A stretch of 64,000 nt of DNA from Candidatus Chloroploca asiatica. GTDB lineage: Bacteria; Chloroflexota; Chloroflexia; Chloroflexales; Chloroflexaceae. Under the pieces are notes generated by a model. It saw nothing but the letters and a program-made list of their open reading frames with translations, did no database searches and had not been told where the DNA came from. Made by a program: the position numbers and the translations under genes. How positions within the stretch are numbered: position 1 is the first letter of the stretch; every line of letters starts with the position of its first letter. The DNA lies in the NCBI RefSeq assembly GCF_002532075.1, contig NZ_LYXE01000062.1, positions 1 through 64,000 of the forward strand, in the 5' to 3' direction. Of the stretch, positions 63,899 through 64,000 are shown one piece after another.

Positions 63899-64000
63899 GT
63901 GGGGGCCTGCGGCCCCCACGTAAAAGGGGTATGCTGGCGAACGATGCCAGCACAACCCTGGGTTTTTAGGGCGCCAGCCCTAAACAAAACGATACCCCAC
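63899..64000. terminator. Hairpins after R2lox gene
   Basis: GTGGGGGCC and GGCCCCCAC around TGC at 63899-63919, directly after the stop, then a weaker TGCTGGC..GCCAGCA pair at about 63932-63953. No gene is visible to the window edge. Confidence 0.5.

Overview
This looks like a chromosomal piece of a GC-rich filamentous Chloroflexota bacterium, possibly a phototrophic Chloroflexales. That placement is inferred from gene content and style: a CrtI-type carotenoid desaturase, an R2-like ligand-binding oxidase, a SARP/AAA/TPR regulator, a sortase and L,D-transpeptidase carrying the same unfamiliar envelope module, and dense palindromic repeats. No rRNA, tRNA or CRISPR array was seen.

Region 1 (1-9.9 kb) is an accessory graveyard. 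An IS4-like element (231-1481) abuts the broken N-terminal part of an ISL3-type transposase. About 8 kb of interlocking dispersed repeats follow, with duplicated 3' tails of sugar genes (wecA-like and pglE-like, one piece chimeric) and four small toxin-antitoxin loci: VapC-like PIN, UPF0175/DUF3368, TumA/TumE-like and MntA with a truncated HepT.

Region 2 (9.9-46.0 kb) is one unbroken minus-strand surface-polysaccharide locus. Reading in transcription order, it starts with a small unknown ORF and a NusG/RfaH-like factor. It continues with UDP-HexNAc dehydrogenase, an epimerase, a Wzz-like chain-length protein, pseB, a broken pseC, pseF, an RmlD-like reductase, a NeuB-like synthase, a GT4, a pseI tail remnant, a Wzx flippase, a large GT-B-like protein, a multispanning Wzy-like candidate, a beta-helix protein, the wbpB-D-E-I block, two GT4s, a two-domain oxidoreductase, a methyltransferase, wecB, a heparinase-like protein, a GT4, an SDR and a WecA-like initiating transferase. 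Together with the dehydrogenase, wbpB/D/E/I form a complete predicted route to UDP-ManNAc3NAcA. The pseudaminic acid route is decayed.

Region 3 (46.0-64 kb) holds regulators and envelope enzymes: a giant SARP-type regulator with an in-frame repeat insertion, a sortase, a response regulator, crtI, a glycoside-hydrolase-like secreted protein, a 68-bp minisatellite, a hybrid histidine kinase with a CpaE-like receiver-ATPase, an L,D-transpeptidase and an R2lox. The sortase, hydrolase and transpeptidase each carry two tandem copies of the same roughly 75-residue module, which is the best candidate here for something undescribed. Long, nearly perfect hairpins with tiny loops mark many gene ends.
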